Shown: in pieces, positions 14,235 to 24,772 of the stretch
Layout of the letters: the number at the start of each line of letters is the position of its first letter
Position numbering within the stretch: the first letter of the stretch is position 1
Origin: Xylogone sp. PMI_703
Taxonomy: Eukaryota; Ascomycota; Leotiomycetes
Assembly (NCBI GenBank): GCA_021399445.1
Contig: JAJTUQ010000003.1
Span: 7,936,001-8,000,000, forward strand
Reading direction: 5' to 3'
DNA: 64,000 nt
Program-made: the position numbers and the translations under genes
The notes under the pieces: generated by a model
The model's input: the letters and a program-made list of their open reading frames with translations, nothing else
Told to the model about the DNA's origin: nothing
Database searches by the model: none

Positions 14235-14851
14235 ATGGACAGATTCGAGACACGTCCGCCAACGAGCCCCGCGCTGAAGGGCGATTCAAACTTTGAACAG
14301 TGGGACAGAATGTTGAAGAGGACATTGGATTGTCGCAACCTACTCAAATACATAGAGCAAGATATTCCAGAGCCAGCGGCAATGCTGATAAGCAAACATG
14401 GAGACAAGAGCGTAGTATTGTCAGGTTTACCATATTTGGAACTATTGATCCTGATATATCGGTATACCACAGGCTTACTAGGGCTGGATGGAACCCAAAA
14501 GAAAGGAATCCAAAGGTTACGTACGACACGATAGTGACCGCGGTTCACCGTATCACACATGATACAACAATTATCCTTCTAAGGGAGTTCTCCAGTATGA
14601 CGGTTGGGAAGTATGGATCTTTTGCAAAGTTTCATCAAGAATTACAATCCCTGAAGCGCAAGCTACAAATGGCCAACTGTATGACCGACAAAATTGCAGT
14701 GATAAGTGCACTAGCAGCAATCAAGGATGATTATAGCCAACAATACCATGATTTGTGCAAGAAGCTATATGACGACAAGCTCACATGGGATATTCTCGTG
14801 GATACATTCAACACTATTGCAGCCAACGAACAGTCCTCCTCCGCACATTAA
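14235..14851 (+). pseudogene. Ty1/copia-type gag (UBN2-like) fragment, frameshifted
   Basis: The conceptual product resembles the gag region of copia-type LTR retrotransposons. The first part, from the ATG at 14235, has the start typical of the family (a short leader, then LKGDSNFEQWDRML). The second part, in another frame, runs to the stop at 14849-14851 and contains WRQERSIVRF, a long helical middle (REFSSM...FHQELQSLKRKLQ) and ALAAIKDDY...LTWDILVDTF. The two parts must be joined by a one-base shift between about 14370 and 14395, so the gene is broken. It stops where a CCHC zinc knuckle would normally follow, and no protease, integrase or reverse transcriptase is visible downstream. It lies in AT-rich DNA, which fits a decayed element. 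A programmed shift or a domesticated gag is less likely. Confidence 0.6.
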
Positions 14852-14917
14852 GAGGTTACAATAGAGGTTTAGACATTGTCGAGGAGATGAATGATTGAGG
14901 ATGCCGAATGGAGGGTG

Positions 14918-15400
14918 TGTTGATGTTACTATATTTATATTCACTGCACAATTGTATTTGAGTTGGCAATAACTTTAAGATATCAAAATGTATTCCAGTT
15001 CTTGATGGCCGAAATGAACCTCTCTTGGTGGATATGGAACAATGCCGTGGTGGGAGGAATTTCTGATTTGATGGATAAGGGCAACGCTCTAGAGGAACCG
15101 CTCACTATAAGTAGACTACACTATACAAGTATATCACACAAGGAATTTCAGTTATGACTACGAGGTTTAAAGTGAAAACATTCCGACAATATCAGGATGA
15201 CAACGAAAGTAGATACTCAACAGTATAGGCTGCAAAGGACATTGACCTGATCCCTAAGACAGGAGATGATGTTATATCTGGGCAGCTTCACCTCCAGACA
15301 GATAAGCAAATCATACAGTTCTTAGGCTTTGAAAAGAAAGAAATATTCTTAAATTAGAAACTAAAAAATTAATTAAAGGTTTAGCTTAATTCGATCAACA
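14918..15400. repeat. Possible LTR of the copia remnant
   Basis: The segment begins TGTTGATG just after a purine-rich stretch (GAGGATGCCGAATGGAGGG) and ends GATCAACA, so its ends are a 7-of-8 inverted repeat with the TG..CA form of LTRs. Its length of 483 bp is normal for a fungal LTR. I did not find a second copy upstream of gag or a clear target-site duplication, so this rests on the end signature and position only. Confidence 0.2.
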
Positions 15401-15866
15401 CCCTTGGAAAATGATAACAGCAGTGGAAATGAAATTCACCCCCTTTGGCCATTCTCACGAAAGGAGCATGGTTACAACAATGGATTTGCTATTGACAGGA
15501 AGAATGTAGCTTGTATTTGGGATATACATGTGTGATAGATAAATGAACCTCTGGTCCATCAAGCCAAGGTTTGATCCCTACGGCGTCTCTACCTCTCCTG
15601 CCTTTTTATTCGGTAAAAGAAAAGATGGATTGACTTGATCTGAAAAGACTTAGTATACCTGTAATTCAGAGTGAACACTGTGAAAGCAATGTTTTATTCA
15701 CTCATGATAATAATTGTTCTTTAATGGTATATTTTTCTCATGCTACAACGCCCTGCGGCAACTCCATATACTAAACCACACCCACATTACACCATGACCC
15801 AAGCAATACCTTTTGAACCGACTAATTATAACATCCTTTTTATTTATTTATTTTCATGCTGGCCCC
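15401..15866. other. Intergenic, 3' side of xylitol dehydrogenase
   Basis: AT-rich DNA between the copia remnant and the xylitol dehydrogenase stop codon. It holds the 3' untranslated region of that gene (minus strand) but no other feature I can support. Confidence 0.5.
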
Positions 15867-17005
15867 TTATTTTTCATTAGGACCCTTGATCAGAACTTTG
15901 ATGCCCTTTCCTTCCTTAACGCTCTTGAACGCCGCTTCCGCATCTTTGAACTCCACTGTGCCAGTGATTAATTTCTTTACGTCCACCTTGCCATCTGCTA
16001 CAAGCTGTACAGCCAGCTTGTAATCTCCGCTTCCGTATCTGAAGCTACCCTTGGCGGTAAGCTCATTGACACACAATGCCATGATGGGGAATGTAATGTC
16101 TGGCTTGCCCATTCCACCCTGGACGTAAATACCTCCACGGCGGACTGCGTGGATGGATGCTTGGATGGAGGGCTCTGCGCCAGAAGCATCAATGATAGCA
16201 TCAGCACCGAGAGGAAGCTCGGCGGCCTTGAGTAGGTTGGCAGCATTTTCAGTGGCTGGGACACGTGATGGTATGAAAGTGTGCGTAGCGGCAAACTCAG
16301 CAGCGAATTTAAGTCTGTTCTCCTGAATATCGACAGAGACGACTTTGCTAGCACCGAAGGCCTTGGCAACAGCGCAGCAGAGAAGACCAACAGGTCCAGC
16401 ACCCATCACAATGACAGATTGACCAGGCTTGATCTCGGCCTGTTTGACAATGTGGACCGCAACGGCGAGGGGCTCAACGAGCGCGCCTTCTTGAAGAGAC
16501 ACATGGTCGGGCAATTTGTAGCAGAAATCCTCAGGGGAGGTATAGAATCCAGTCAAGGTGCCATCAATTGGTGGAGTGGCAGCAAAATGCATGTCGGCGC
16601 AGAGGTTATAGTGGCCGCTTAAGCAAGGTTCGCACCGTCGGCATGAGTAACCGGGCTCCAAAGCTACTCTGTCACCAACTTTGAGAGACTTCACGGCGGA
16701 TCCCACTTCTACGACAGTGCCTGCGGACTCGTGGCCTAAGACCATTGGGTCTTTGACAATAAAGTCCCCGATTCGGCCCTCGACCCAGTAGTGCACATCA
16801 CTACCGCAGATACCGGTGTAATTGATAGCAAGGAGGACATCATGAGGATTCTCAATCTTGGGACGAGGCTTCTCCTCAAAAGCTACGTCGAAGGGTTTGG
16901 AGAGAACGAAAGAAAGATTCTATTTTGGATAACGTGATGGTTAGCAACGGCTCATCGATGGTGGGATGCTGGTAGAGGGTAGAGGGGTAGAAATACACTA
17001 GACAT
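15867..17005 (-). CDS. xdhA: Xylitol dehydrogenase (D-xylulose reductase)
   Basis: Zinc-dependent medium-chain dehydrogenase oxidising xylitol to D-xylulose with NAD+, a cytosolic step shared by D-xylose and L-arabinose catabolism. I assemble two exons. Exon 1 (17005-16997) encodes only Met-Ser-Ser. The intron (16996-16920) begins GTATTT, has a GCTAAC branch site and ends TAG. Exon 2 is 16919-15867. The protein is 353 aa, the usual length. Seen: catalytic zinc ligands in GICGSD (Cys41) and GHE (His66, Glu67), Glu152, the four structural-zinc cysteines (96, 99, 102, 110), and the NAD motif GAGPVG at 176-181 followed by an Asp (VSVDIQ) that favours NAD over NADP. It is divergent from ROK1 across about 970 bp. 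Sorbitol dehydrogenase is the main alternative name; the overall sequence fits the fungal xylitol enzyme better. Confidence 0.9.
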
Positions 17006-17974
17006 ATCGATAAAACTTTTAAGAAAAGGGGATTGAATGTAGAATATGGGCTGCGAGATATTGAAGCAGAGGCTGGAGGTCTGAAGAGAAAAATCTCAGT
17101 TGAGAGAGACCTGGGTGGACGACTTTTATCAACATTCTAGAAAATTGGAGCCGGCCGCGCTTGGTAGATGTTCTGGCCTTGGAGGGGTCATGTCATAGCT
17201 GCCCGGCGGGGTCTAGCAGCAGCCGTGCAGCAGCAATGGGACCCTCAGCAAATCAATTATCCGCCCAGCTCCAGCAGCAATTTACCCGCTCCAATGGCCA
17301 CAAACAATTGCTGCTTCTCGAGCTATCAGTGAGAGGTGATTCCTACACGTGATATCAAATTTCAATCGTCAGCTGGATGCGGCGCGTTGCCAGTCTGGAC
17401 TCCGAGCGCCGCATGCCCCAGGCAGCATTGATTACTGTAGACACAGGCCCAAATCCAGAACAGCTAGTGGGCCATGCTCTGTCAAAATTCCCCGGAAGTG
17501 TGCTGGTCTATTGTATCTGGAAAAGCCTGGACTAGAATAGCAATAGAACAAATAGCTCATAAAGGCAAGAAACAAATATATCTCAAGCAGAAAGACTAGC
17601 CATGTCGTCTCTACATGTTAGATGGAGCTGCTCTTGCCGGACACCGACCGCAGGACGTGGGACCACACTGTAGTAATCTCATTAACGCAAGACGATCTCG
17701 TATATGGATTGATGACATTGTCTCCACAAGTGAGCTGCTAGTTCGTGTACTGTATTTACCAAGGAACACTTTTCATTTTTTGTGAGAGTGCAGTGGATAG
17801 ATGGTGTGGATTATCGATAGCTCCCAAGATGGTTTGATAGGGATTCAGCCTAAAGTGTTGCAGGCGGTGACGCGCGGCAGACCAGGAAATTTCTCGACGA
17901 CATAGTTTGCGAGGGTTTCAACCCGCCAAAGAAGAGCTGTAGACAGCATTCAATACCAGAAAACAAACACACCA
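17006..17974. promoter_or_regulatory. Divergent promoter region, xdhA / ROK1
   Basis: About 970 bp separate the two start codons. On the xdhA side are several matches to the carbon-repressor CreA consensus SYGGRG: GCGGGG 17206-17211, and reverse-strand matches at 17269-17274 (CTCCAG), 17416-17421 (CCCCAG) and 17490-17495 (CCCCGG). The consensus is short, so some matches are expected by chance. I saw no GGCTAA box for the xylanase regulator. Repression of xdhA by glucose is plausible from the family, not shown. Confidence 0.3.
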
Positions 17975-20191
17975 ATGGATGTGGTGAAGCTGCTCACCCG
18001 CTCAACGAATCTTTCGAAGAAGGTATCAAAGGGTAAAGATGCATCAGCAATCAAGCTCCCTTCTGCCGGTAGCGCAGTGAATCCACAACTTTTCCATGAC
18101 GAAGTACCGGAACTGCGAGGGAAGAAAAGAAAGCGCAATGATGTTAGAGTAGAGCAGTCGGAAGATGCAGAAGTGGAGGATGAGGAAATAGACTTCTTTG
18201 CCTCCAGATCTAGTGCCAGCAAGCCGAAGAAGAGCGGTACAAGAGACCGATCTCAGTCAGCGAAGATAGAGACAACACAAGATTCTCCGAGCCTGTTGGA
18301 CGAAGACGAGTGTCGACAGACCCTGCGGTCGCATAGATTGAAAGCGACGCTGCTACCGCCAATTGACCCACCCAAGAAAGCAAAGAAGGCTAAGAAGCGC
18401 AAAGAGAGCAGGGAGGAGACTTCAAAGATCGAACCAAGACCGCTGTATCCCCAGCCTTTGGTTGAATTCCGGCACCTACAATCCACGTATGGTATTGCTA
18501 TGCGACTGGGAGAGAATTTGAGGCAGCAGGGCTACAAGCTTCCAACGGAGGTGCAGATGGGCAGTCTGCCTTTACAGCTAAGACCAGCAATGGCATTAGG
18601 TACCGCGGCACAGGTAGTGGGGATATCGGGCAGCTCTGGAAACCCGAACTTGCTGGTAGTGGCACCTACTGGGAGTGGGAAAACATTGGCATTCCTGATA
18701 CCTGCTGTAAATGAGATCTACCAGCAGAGGAGACTGGCCACCGAGAAGGAAAGGACTATACATAGCCTCCAGGCCATAGTTGTTGCACCGACAAAGGAAC
18801 TAGCGAGCCAGATTGTGAGTGAGGCAAAGAAGCTGAGTGTCGGTATGGGGATTAGAGTAGTTGGGATGAAAAAAGGAATGCGAATTGTCGAGACAGGGGA
18901 AGAGGCAAAAGAAGGCGGTGGTGAAAACTCAGAAAGTGAGAAAGACGAGCATGAAGACAGCGAAAATGACACCAGTGATGAAGATGGGGGAGAAGTCCAG
19001 AAAAAAATGTTAAGACCGCCAGTCACAAAAGCCGACATTTTGGTCACCACTCCTTTAATACTTCTACATGCACTGGAGAAGGCCACTTCTACAGAACACC
19101 ATCCACTTCCAACTGTTCGCACTCTTATCCTGGACGAAGCGGATGTCCTCCTAGACCCTCTCTTCAGAGAACAAACTCTAGGGATATGGAATGCTTGCAC
19201 ATCTCCCGAGCTCAAAGTTACACTTTGGTCGGCTACAATGGGTGCAAATATCGAATCCCTAACTACCACGCAAATTTCCGCCCGACATCAAAAGCTCCAG
19301 TCTACTTCTCCAACTCCAAACACAGTTCGTTTGGTAGTTGGTCTTAAAGACTCCGCTTTGCCTACAATATCCCATAGATTAATCTACTGCGCCACTGAGC
19401 CAGGCAAGCTCCTGGCTTTGCGTCAACTTCTCCACCCAACTGCGAGATCGACTAGTACAGATACAGCACTGCAGTCGTTACGTCCTCCTTTCCTCGTCTT
19501 TACGCAAACAATCTCACGCGCCATGGCCCTGCATTCCGAACTTCTCTATGATATTCCACTATCCGCAGGCGGCTCATCTCGCCTTGCCGTTTTGCACTCC
19601 TCGCTTTCTGATTCTGCAAGATCCGATATCATGAAGCGTTTCCGGTTAGGTGAAATTTGGATCTTGATAACTACTGATATACTTTCCAGAGGAATAGATT
19701 GGAGAGGCCTCAATGGAGTGGTAAACTACGATGTCCCAAATTCGGCAGCTTCTTATGTTCACCGCGTTGGACGTACGGGTCGGGCCGGCAGAGAGGGGGG
19801 AGTTGCAGTCACTCTCTATACAAAAGATGATATCCCTTTTGTTAGGGCAATTGCGACTGTTATTGCTGCCAGTGAACGTGCTGCCGGGGTCAAGGAAGAG
19901 GATAGCACTGTGAAAAACTGGCTACTCGAATCATTGCCTAAACCGAGCAAGGAGATGAAAAAGAAAGTCAAGTTGCATGGGATTGAGAGTCGAAGGACCG
20001 TAACAGGCAAGGAGAAGGATGATAAAGGGAAGAAAGCAGCGACTATCAGCACCAAAAGCGGGTATGAAAGGAAGCTGGAACACAGAAGGCGCGGAGCAAT
20101 TGAAGGAAGTCGGCGAAGGAAGGAGCAAGCAGGTGACGAAGATGGAAGTGATGGGAATAGAAGTGAGGAGGAATGGAGCGGGATTGAGTGA
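17975..20191 (+). CDS. rok1: ATP-dependent RNA helicase ROK1 (DDX52 family)
   Basis: DEAD-box helicase of the nucleolus needed for 18S rRNA processing and small-subunit assembly. One uninterrupted frame encodes 738 aa. Motifs in order: Q-motif region GYKLPTEVQ (186-194), Walker A APTGSGKT (230-237), PTKELA (272-277), VTTP (357-360), DEAD (387-390), SAT (419-421), LVFTQT (507-512), TTDILSRGIDW (567-577) and HRVGRTGRAGR (596-606). The start MDVVKLLTRST fits Rok1 N-termini. Both tails are Lys/Arg-rich, as in nucleolar helicases. An acidic insertion (about 306-340, many Glu/Asp/Ser) sits between motif Ia and VTTP and should be a surface loop. All catalytic motifs are intact, so an active enzyme is expected. 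Confidence 0.92.
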   Translation: MDVVKLLTRSTNLSKKVSKGKDASAIKLPSAGSAVNPQLFHDEVPELRGKKRKRNDVRVEQSEDAEVEDEEIDFFASRSSASKPKKSGTRDRSQSAKIETTQDSPSLLDEDECRQTLRSHRLKATLLPPIDPPKKAKKAKKRKESREETSKIEPRPLYPQPLVEFRHLQSTYGIAMRLGENLRQQGYKLPTEVQMGSLPLQLRPAMALGTAAQVVGISGSSGNPNLLVVAPTGSGKTLAFLIPAVNEIYQQRRLATEKERTIHSLQAIVVAPTKELASQIVSEAKKLSVGMGIRVVGMKKGMRIVETGEEAKEGGGENSESEKDEHEDSENDTSDEDGGEVQKKMLRPPVTKADILVTTPLILLHALEKATSTEHHPLPTVRTLILDEADVLLDPLFREQTLGIWNACTSPELKVTLWSATMGANIESLTTTQISARHQKLQSTSPTPNTVRLVVGLKDSALPTISHRLIYCATEPGKLLALRQLLHPTARSTSTDTALQSLRPPFLVFTQTISRAMALHSELLYDIPLSAGGSSRLAVLHSSLSDSARSDIMKRFRLGEIWILITTDILSRGIDWRGLNGVVNYDVPNSAASYVHRVGRTGRAGREGGVAVTLYTKDDIPFVRAIATVIAASERAAGVKEEDSTVKNWLLESLPKPSKEMKKKVKLHGIESRRTVTGKEKDDKGKKAATISTKSGYERKLEHRRRGAIEGSRRRKEQAGDEDGSDGNRSEEEWSGIE

Positions 20192-20697
20192 CCAGACTCT
20201 TTGTAAGGCTGTACGAATAATATTCGAGTACCCAAGAAATAGAATAATGACCTATTTTGGCCAGTGTCATAGTGAGTCCTTATAGTGAGCGTATACGATG
20301 GATTGTAGGCTTGTATAGCAGCCCATAGTTTCCATTCTTTGATTCTGACAGAATTCATCATAGCCACTTTTCTCTTTTTATACCTCGGCAACATTCTAAG
20401 ATATAGGATATAATCACAATGTGGAAACAAAGGGGATTGAAATGGAACTATAAGAAGTTTCATCTGATTTGCGAGCTAATTCACTTCAGAGTTGTTGTGT
20501 ATTACCTCATGGCCTGAATTACTCGGGGCGTTTTTGATTCGTTGAAAATTGACCACTCACAGCCGAATTAAGCTAAGAAGAAGATAATCCAAAAAATAAA
20601 AGAGTATCTATGAGATAGATCTTTGACTAAATAAAGAGGAGGAATGAATCTGGAACAAAAAATTGAGTCAAATTCTCGTCAAAGAAAAAAGATAAAG
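20192..20697. other. Intergenic between ROK1 and tRNA-Lys
   Basis: AT-rich spacer holding the 3' untranslated region of ROK1 and the DNA just downstream of the minus-strand tRNA. Nothing else is seen. Confidence 0.5.
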
Positions 20698-20794
20698 CGC
20701 CCCATGTGGGTCTCGAACCCACAACCTTGGGATAAACCTGCTGGTTTATTTAATTTTTAAAAGTCCCACGCTCTGCCAATTGAGCTAACAGGGC
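20698..20794 (-). tRNA. tRNA-Lys (anticodon TTT) with 24-nt intron
   Basis: On the minus strand the sequence folds as a complete tRNA. The acceptor stem is GCCCTGT with ATGGGGC (two G-T wobbles), then TA, a D arm GCTC..GAGC, an anticodon stem TGGGA/TCCCA around the loop CTTTTAA, a variable region AGGTT, a T arm GTGGG-TTCGAGA-CCCAC and discriminator G. The anticodon is TTT (Lys). Between positions 37 and 38 is a 24-nt AT-rich insertion, the standard place for nuclear tRNA introns removed by the tRNA endonuclease. The mature tRNA is 73 nt before CCA addition. The internal A and B box sequences needed for RNA polymerase III are present. Confidence 0.93.
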
Positions 20795-23594
20795 GATTAA
20801 CTTGGCAGCGAATAAAATTATTGCTCCTATTGTTATTCAAAAAGCCACATGTTAGGCGTCGATATTCAAGACCGCTGATATGAGTCTAGTGGTCTCAATA
20901 ATCATTCAACGTCTAAATTAATCTTTACAGTTGTAATCAGTGTATTGGTAAATAATTAGTTTTATGGCTAGAAACCTACTCAATTACAAACCCTCTACTC
21001 ATTTTGACTCATAACTGCTTCTGTTTATTGGCTAAGACGACCAGATTGATGTCAGAATGTACGCACAAATAATGAACTCGAATTGCCAAGTTGGGATTAG
21101 TGGTGAATGCTGTAAGTTTCAAATATGATAATACAATTTGCTCAAATTGGACGATTCAGAGGTATTCCACCTTTCTATTATTGAATGTGTGTGAATATTT
21201 CTTGGACGTTAAGTGATTGTAATATTCTACGTAAGAATCTCTTGAGCCCACTGAGTAGTATCTCCAAGCAAAGCAATTCCATAGTCTTGTGGAAATATGG
21301 GTAAACTTCTTATAATACTGCCATAATTTCATAGCTGGGGTCTTATTCAAATACTAAAACGTCTTTACGAAACTTCTATGTCGAGTTGTGCGACGAAAGT
21401 TTTGCAGTCTTAATTTCAATTTATATTTTGAACAAATAACTGGATAGACAAATTCTTCGAGTCTTCTGATGCCGTCCGTTAACGCAAGCTTAAATTACAG
21501 AAAACATCAATATCAAATGCTCCGAAAGGGAAGAGCATGAGAGAGTTCCAAGGGAGAGAAATATTTGGGTCCAGTGTTTTCGTTTTGGAACCGGATATAT
21601 CCCTGAAGGGGAGACCTTGAGCAAGGCTACCACACTACAGTGTGCGCTCACATGGATAAACCTCACTTTTCCTAGCAACCTCCAGTGGTCTTGGCAGCTT
21701 CTATATCTTGCTAAGTAAGCAAGAACCTCATACCGAACAGCAACGGCGGCCATTGTGGCAGAATTTTCAGGTCAACTTGCTGCTCTAAGAGGTGGAATAC
21801 AAAAAATTAGGAATATTAAGGCTAATGAAATGAAGCAAGTGCTGACATTAGCGGAGATGTAGGCGTACGGCTGCAAGTGCAGTTGTAGGGCACGAACTCT
21901 TTTGCCATTCTAAAATCTCTATACCTTTTTATTCAGTTGGTCCAAGTATAATGACGTCCAAGGGAGAAGAGAAACTACCAACCAAGAGAATCAAAACGCC
22001 AGCCAAGCGCTCTCCCTATGATCAAGACTCAGACACGGAAGTATCTTCGGAACATGGACTCATGCTAACAACCAAGTATCTTCCTTTGATGTAAACCCAG
22101 AATCTACTTCTTGCTGATAATGCAGGCGGTCGGCATTGCCCCAGAAATCCTGCTTTGAACCGGCTAAAAAACTGAAAAGCGTAGGATATTCAATTTTTGC
22201 CTCCATAAGATGACCTAACTACCAGTTCATTTCCTTCGTAAAGTGGAGTTCGGTACATTTCCTGCAATATAGTCCAGCTCGCTGATATGGACCTAGATTG
22301 AAGATCATAGACAACAGACCGAAGCTGAACTATAAGCTGTTTCTGCGAGATATGAATTATTGGATGCCTTATGTCTCTTGAAGAGAGAAACACCTATTTA
22401 AAGGAAGAGCAGCAGAAGCGAGTAGTAAGTAATATAAACTTTGCCTGGGACAAGATTCCCAAGATCTAGTCAGATCCGGGTAACAAACGTATAGTCCTTT
22501 CTACATAGCCGAAATATCACTGACTTCAAGAAAAAGGTCTCTGGAATGCGAAGAATGAGAAAAGAGACCAATAACACCCTTAATTAATAATTACATAGGA
22601 TTTTATTTGTTACACCCTAGTGATTTTCAAAGGGCAATCAACCTCAATCGAGGGCTCATGATTGGCGCTGGTAGAGAATGAGACAGAACGGTGAGAAAAA
22701 ATATGGTGACTGAGACATAGCAACAAATCCAAAATACCATGACTCTTTAGCGGAGTAAAATTTCTTCGACGCTTAATTAATAGTTGTTGGTAGGAGAGAC
22801 CGCCAAAAGCAATCAGTCCATCTGAAGAAAACATGGAAAGCTCTGTGATTTTTTGCCGCGTGAAATACGTAAAAAGGACAGTTATACCTATGGAAAGCAT
22901 TATATTTACTCGCCTTGAGGATCCATGGCAGTCGAAGCACTTGGCAATCAGACATCCGTTGAAATGTTCCTTCGGAGAAAGAAAGTCGAACTGCCCCTCC
23001 TTTTGAGCTCCGTGTCAAACCGTGCCTTTAGAATAGTATTCTTCGTTTCAGAATTATCCTAACAGTAAACCTTGGAAGCAGAAAAAAGATCTAGATACTA
23101 AAACATGAATTGAAAGACCATGCTCTTTGACGAAATCGCCAGCCTTGAACACTGAAGTACGTTGAAACATAAGCGACGACGTCGTATTGGAAGCAAGGCT
23201 AAAATCGTATGGCACCATAAAAACATCAAAATGAAAAAAACTGAAAAAATCCACCATTTTGCCGTATATTGAATCTGTGATTGTACAGGTATACAAAGAA
23301 AATTTGTTTATCGTTCTCGTAGTCAAGAGATGAGCAAATATGTATTTTGCTCATCCATCCATTTCGTACCACAGGAACTCGATTGAGCCCAACCCAAGGC
23401 CCAAGTTCTTCCAACCCACACATCCACGCCCTTCACATCACGGTACCCCGTCTAACAAAAAAAGTATCATGCGAAAAACAAGAGCATATACATCATTGTA
23501 CAACCCCCGTCTCCGTGTTTTCTGAAATCGCATCACGCGCACACACATGCAAATCCCAATGTGAGTGTCCCAGGATAATTTAGACTGACGTAAA
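20795..23594. other. AT-rich intergenic block
   Basis: 2.8 kb of AT-rich DNA between the tRNA and the ATP synthase subunit g gene. Minus-strand frames at 22610-23423 (65 to 96 codons) overlap in different frames and match nothing I know. The only coding hint is the small split frame at 21951-22213. I see no LTRs, tandem arrays or other RNA genes. Confidence 0.5.
21951..22213 (+). CDS. Possible small two-exon gene, 70 aa
   Basis: An ATG at 21951 opens a hydrophilic Lys-rich frame (MTSKGEEKLPTKRIKTPAKR at the start). It reads 125 nt to a possible donor GTATCT at 22076; a 50-nt intron with a TGCTGAT branch-like site ends at CAG (22123-22125). Exon 2 (22126-22213) continues in phase through KKLKSVGYS to a TGA. 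The product would be a basic 70-residue protein without a membrane segment, perhaps nuclear. Without splicing the frame ends after 47 codons. I do not recognise it. Support is only the codon-like composition, the splice signals and the phase match, in otherwise AT-rich DNA. Confidence 0.25.
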
Positions 23595-24367
23595 TTAATG
23601 GTGAGCGTCCGCTGTCTTGCCTCTGTATCCTACAATCTTCATCCTGCCGATCATCTCACCAACAGTGAAGAAGCCTAGTACCTCAGCGAAGATGACACCA
23701 CCGGCTGCCAATTGGCTAGGGCTGATGTTGCGGACCTGGTTAATGACATTGGCAGGTGTAGTAGAAGCTTCTGCAATCAGTTTTGTTGGATCCCGAAATC
23801 TCTTGGCTAGGTTTTGGAAATATTGTTGGAATGTGGCTACTGGTCTGAATTTTAGAGGTACATGTTAGCAAGGTAAGGCGGAATATTGCGGGTTATCTTA
23901 TAAGCCAAACTTACGGGGGTGCCATTTTTTGGCCATGGAATACAAGCTTTGAAAGTTCTACTCCAACGCGGGTGTAGTAAACGGCAAGAGGAATTTGTCC
24001 TGTGTTACCGGAATCAGTCTCAACCTTTCTTAATTGAGTTTCACCATCAATTGCACCAGAAAGCCTTCTTTTAAGATTAAGCAAAGTTTTGCAAGATTAA
24101 ACACTTACGCTCAACAAAAGAAACTAATCTTCCAGTTCTGCCTCCGACCTTTCCTAGAGCACTTCCAACACCCTTCACAGCACCACTGATAGCCGGACCC
24201 GCCGCAGAAGCAACCTTTGTTAACCCTTCAGTAGCCTTGGATCTTAGCTCTTGAGCTTTCGCGGCGGCATCTTTAGTTGTAGAGGACTCGAGTCGACGAG
24301 CTATCGTCCGTCCGGAACCGGGGAGCTGTTTTGCCCTCAGAGCAGATCGAGAGAGTGATAACGACAT
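23595..24367 (-). CDS. atp20: Mitochondrial ATP synthase subunit g
   Basis: Subunit g of the membrane part of F1Fo ATP synthase, which supports dimer formation and so inner-membrane curvature. I assemble three exons: 24367-24109, 23999-23915 and 23844-23595, with introns of 109 and 70 nt (GTAAGT..CAG and GTAAGT..CAG), giving 197 aa. The start is the first ATG of the frame; it gives a basic Ser-rich presequence (MSLSLSRSALRAKQL) suited to mitochondrial import. A low-complexity Ala/Gly/Lys helix follows. The conserved core PLAVYYTRVGVELSKLVFHG is at about residues 90-109. The C-terminal span GVIFAEVLGFFTVGEMIGR contains the Gly-rich face known for dimerisation in this family. All phases close cleanly, and the identification is secure. 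Confidence 0.9.
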
Positions 24368-24772
24368 GGCGGAGACTGATAGGATTGGCGTAGCACACGG
24401 GAAAAGGGGGAGAGAGGAATTGACAAAATTCCTTTGAGGGATTAGGAGGGCTGCGGGTGCGTGGTGCGATGGCAATTGCAGAGATTGAGGGTGGTGTCGT
24501 GTAATGAGCGTCGTGATACTTTTTCGTCTACCGGGAAGATTTGGGATTGCGGACGTGTTTAGTCAGCAAGGCACGAGCTTCTAGAGCGAATAGCGAGTTT
24601 CGGAGCTGCTCCAGCCTATTTCTCGTACTACCTTAAACGACACATCTTCTGGCTCCGAGATAAATCCATTTATCGTTGACCTAACTGTTTCATAACATTA
24701 CTGTTCAGTGATGTATTCTAAGGCTATATGATACTAAGGTAAAAAGATCTAGGTCGCTTTCCAACTACACAA
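24368..24772. other. Short intergenic, atp20 / ladA
   Basis: About 400 bp upstream of atp20 and downstream of ladA, both on the minus strand. It must hold the promoter of atp20 and the 3' untranslated region of ladA. No distinct element is recognised. Confidence 0.5.

Noticed and set aside
18718..19269. 183-codon minus-strand frame inside ROK1
   Set aside because: Shadow of the ROK1 coding strand.
19816..20463. 215-codon minus-strand frame at the ROK1 3' end
   Set aside because: Mostly antisense to the Lys-rich ROK1 tail, so it reads as Leu/Phe/Ser-rich shadow.
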